A stretch of 8,417 nt of DNA from JBFLVQ01 sp040758525 (GTDB lineage Bacteria > Acidobacteriota > Blastocatellia > Chloracidobacteriales > JADJPF01): assembly GCA_040758525.1 (NCBI GenBank), contig JBFLVQ010000426.1:1-8417 (forward strand), read 5' to 3'. Both the position numbers and the translations under genes were made by a program. The notes beneath the pieces were generated by a model. That model saw nothing but the letters and a program-made list of their open reading frames with translations, was not told where the DNA came from and ran no database searches. This document shows, piece by piece, positions 6,827 through 8,417 of the stretch. Positions within the stretch are counted from its first letter, which is position 1. Every line of letters starts with the position of its first letter.

Positions 6827-7111
6827 TTAACCTGCCTCATCGGGCAGATCTAGATTGACGATATCAACTATGCCAGTAATGGTACAATCGGTGGGCACTT
6901 CTTCTGGTGTAAAAGGGAAAGAAGACTCCTTGCCACGACACCAAAAGACCAACTCGCCTACACCTGCGCCTACAGAATCGATCGAGACCATAGGCCTACC
7001 AACTGGCTTGCCGTAGCCATCCAATGGTTGGATCAGAAGTAATTTGTGACCAGTCAACTCTGGATCCTTGATGGTTGCTACGACCGTGCCAATAACTGTC
7101 GCCAATCGCAT
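6827..7111 (-). CDS. EutN/CcmL family microcompartment vertex protein (BMC-P), first copy
   Basis: A 94-residue EutN/CcmL protein that should form pentameric shell vertices. Features are the opening MRLATVIGTVVATIKDPELTG, LLLIQPLD (25-32), SIDSVGAGVGELVFWCRGKE and the closing TITGIVDIV. The loop WCRGKESSFPF differs from the other copy. It is the first gene after a 124-bp intergenic region with a candidate promoter and inverted repeat, so it probably heads the transcription unit. The ribosome site is weak: AGGGA lies about 14 nt before the ATG. Two different BMC-P genes in tandem are common in metabolosome loci, where they may occupy different vertices. Confidence 0.93.
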   Translation of the reverse strand: MRLATVIGTVVATIKDPELTGHKLLLIQPLDGYGKPVGRPMVSIDSVGAGVGELVFWCRGKESSFPFTPEEVPTDCTITGIVDIVNLDLPDEAG

Positions 7112-7150
7112 AAAAAGCGTTGTGTCCCTTAATTGCTTTGCTTACCTTTT

Positions 7151-7173
7151 AATGCTTTTTCGGAAAAAGCATT
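7151..7173. promoter_or_regulatory. Perfect inverted repeat, candidate operator for the microcompartment operon
   Basis: Two perfect 10-bp arms, AATGCTTTTT and AAAAAGCATT, flank a 3-nt centre (CGG on the plus strand). The repeat overlaps the downstream edge of the -10 box and the predicted start site, the usual place for a repressor site. It has no T tract after it on either strand, so it is not a good intrinsic terminator for the peptidase gene upstream. A near copy of one arm, AACGCTTTTT, lies directly before the start codon of the first vertex gene (7112-7121). It contains the 11-mer shared with the glpX promoter. The binding protein is unknown. Confidence 0.45.
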
Positions 7174-7179
7174 CTAACA
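7171..7179 (-). promoter_or_regulatory. Extended -10 promoter element ahead of the vertex-protein genes
   Basis: On the minus strand the sequence reads TGTTAGAAT, a TGn extension plus a -10 box matching consensus at five of six positions. The -35 position (around CTGTAG, 17-18 nt upstream) is poor, as is usual for extended -10 promoters. The start would fall near 7164, about 50 nt ahead of the first vertex gene, and inside the inverted repeat at 7151-7173. Confidence 0.4.
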
Positions 7180-7235
7180 CAATTCTTTCTTACGCTACAG
7201 AGATTGGCGGGAAAGCTATCTTGCTATCAGTTCAC

Positions 7236-8417
7236 CTACTTGAATAGCGAATTGAGCAATAATTTAAATGTACCGTAGGTCTGTGCACGGTGTTGAACAC
7301 GGAAGCCGTAGAGGATTACACGGCCTTTCTCAACAGGGATCTCGGCCATCGCGATACGACTCAATAGACGTTCTGCGCCTAGTAACGAGCCACTACGTAG
7401 TGGTGTGGTTTCACCATAGAAAGCAATCACACGGCTCTCTTGTGTGTAAGGAAGCAGTCGAAATGCAGGATTATTAATAAAGTATATATGTGCACGCTTT
7501 GGCATGCCAAAAGCGAGCGGCTCGCGCGCATCGATCTCTACTTCCAAGATCGATCCAGGGGCATAAAAATCTTTACTGGAAACTCCCTTTAGATCATTGA
7601 TAACTGGCAAACGTAACTTCTCAATAGCAAAATCGGTAGCGCCACCCAGTGCTAACAGCGTACCGCCAGCTTTAACAAACTCTTTTATTGCCTCTACACC
7701 CTCTTTGCCAATACCACCTTGGTACTCTTTAGGAAGCTGAGGAGTACCAAGAATAGGCTCTTCCTTATCATCATCATCTTTTTTACCTTCAGGAACCTCT
7801 TTTCCTTTAATAATTTGATTGCTGGAAAGATCGGGAAAGATGATGATATCAAAGCTGTCACGTAGATTTACACCTTTGCGCAAGAAATCTTCGTTGTGCA
7901 AAGCACGATATTCTATACCTAGTTGATCTAGCAGTAAGCGTGTCCAACCTTCATCCATGCTAGTGATCCAAGGTTGGTAAATTCCTATACGAGGGCGTGT
8001 CAACTCACGAGTCATTAGTACTGGCAAATTCTCTATCGTACGTACAGACACTTGCCATTGTCGAGCAAGCTGATCCAACTGGCTACGCTCAATTTTATCA
8101 GCAGCAATAAGAAAGCTTCCGGCTGGCAATGAGCCTTGTGTCAATACTGCTGATTGGCGTGCCTCTAGCACAGGAATACTTTTTTTCAGTAGTTCATAAA
8201 CAAGCCCATAGGAGTTGGTATAACGACGCTCAATAAGAAAGTAACGGCCTGTACTGGTTGATACGCCACCCAATACACTTGCCCGCTCAATCGGTTTAGA
8301 CTCAATGGTCAGCGGCTCAATTACCTCAATTACCTCAACACCCATCTGCATAGGAAGCGTCCAGGCGGTCACATCATAGGGTACACGTGGTGGTCCGCCA
8401 GGATACTGTTTGAGATC
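7236..8417 (-). CDS. Peptidase M14-family protein, C-terminal part (5' end outside window)
   Basis: The frame is open to the window edge; 393 residues are visible, and the GTG at 8372 is internal rather than a start, because the 15 codons before it continue the family text (PPRVPYDVTAWTLP, then MQMGV). That segment is typical of the region after the zinc-carboxypeptidase (M14) domain in large secreted bacterial members; the zinc ligands would lie upstream and cannot be checked. From about visible residue 142 (RIGIYQPW) a GATase1-like alpha/beta domain follows, with VDIIIFPD-like strand (DIIIFPD) and AIKEFVKAGGTLLALGG. An acidic-lysine insert KKDDDDKEE interrupts it. It is separated by 124 bp from the vertex genes, so probably not part of that operon. 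Confidence 0.8.
   Translation of the reverse strand, partial: DLKQYPGGPPRVPYDVTAWTLPMQMGVEVIEVIEPLTIESKPIERASVLGGVSTSTGRYFLIERRYTNSYGLVYELLKKSIPVLEARQSAVLTQGSLPAGSFLIAADKIERSQLDQLARQWQVSVRTIENLPVLMTRELTRPRIGIYQPWITSMDEGWTRLLLDQLGIEYRALHNEDFLRKGVNLRDSFDIIIFPDLSSNQIIKGKEVPEGKKDDDDKEEPILGTPQLPKEYQGGIGKEGVEAIKEFVKAGGTLLALGGATDFAIEKLRLPVINDLKGVSSKDFYAPGSILEVEIDAREPLAFGMPKRAHIYFINNPAFRLLPYTQESRVIAFYGETTPLRSGSLLGAERLLSRIAMAEIPVEKGRVILYGFRVQHRAQTYGTFKLLLNSLFK
8316..8338. repeat. Short 9-bp tandem repeat within the peptidase gene
   Basis: CTCAATTAC occurs twice in tandem (8316-8324, 8325-8333) followed by a partial third copy (CTCAA). In the peptidase frame it encodes the repeated EVIEVIE residues. 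Because the unit is a multiple of three, gain or loss of a copy would keep the frame. It is probably neutral slippage. Confidence 0.6.

Noticed and set aside
7151..7173. Intrinsic terminator for the M14 gene
   Set aside because: The stem is perfect but AT-rich, and it is followed on the minus strand by AAAAGG and on the plus strand by a mixed sequence, not by a T run. Its overlap with a -10 box favours an operator reading.
7215..7228. Direct repeat GCTATC-TT-GCTATC as an activator box
   Set aside because: Two hexamers in an intergenic region are too little, and the distance to the promoter gives no further support.
1..8417. CRISPR array, tRNA or rRNA genes, insertion sequences
   Set aside because: I saw no regularly spaced repeats, no cloverleaf-like sequence, no rRNA-like segments and no transposase or terminal inverted repeats.

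Overview
The window reads as a chromosomal segment of a mesophilic or thermophilic Gram-negative bacterium with a middling G+C content. An ADP-heptose:LPS-type (GT9) glycosyltransferase points to an LPS-type outer envelope. A long M14-type metallopeptidase C-terminus, paired microcompartment vertex proteins and weak Shine-Dalgarno sites would suit Acidobacteriota (Blastocatellia-like). That placement is an inference from gene style only; no rRNA or other marker gene is present.

Layout. Positions 1-221 are non-coding and carry a plausible promoter. A two-gene plus-strand unit follows: a 58-residue Trm112/YcaR-type zinc-ribbon protein (222-398), which is easily missed because it is so short, and a GT9 glycosyltransferase (410-1504). 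Everything from 1483 to the right end is on the minus strand. Read in the direction of transcription, it starts with the C-terminal part of a peptidase M14-family protein (8417-7236, 5' end outside the window). A 124-bp intergenic region follows, with an extended -10 promoter overlapped by a perfect 10-bp inverted repeat. Next come two EutN/CcmL vertex (BMC-P) proteins (7111-6827, 6816-6529), a flavoprotein-like protein with a possible encapsulation helix and a C-terminal CxxCxxC (6500-5793), class II fructose-1,6-bisphosphatase GlpX (5709-4672), a DUF2085 membrane protein (4660-4121), a small membrane protein with a proline-rich tail (4105-3482), and two permeases of a nucleoside-type (BMP-family) ABC importer (3482-2385, 2364-1483). 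The last permease and the GT9 gene converge and overlap by 22 bp at their 3' ends.

How the genes may work together. The tight spacing (1-bp overlap to 28 bp, except 83 bp before glpX) suggests one long transcript, or two if the promoter seen just ahead of glpX is used. The two promoters share an identical 11-mer immediately downstream of their -10 boxes, which hints at common regulation. The combination of microcompartment vertices, a possible microcompartment cargo protein, a sugar-bisphosphate phosphatase and nucleoside-type permeases suggests, as a hypothesis only, a satellite metabolosome locus tied to nucleoside or pentose-phosphate use. No hexameric shell protein, signature enzyme, ABC ATPase or BMP lipoprotein is in the window, so those would have to lie elsewhere.
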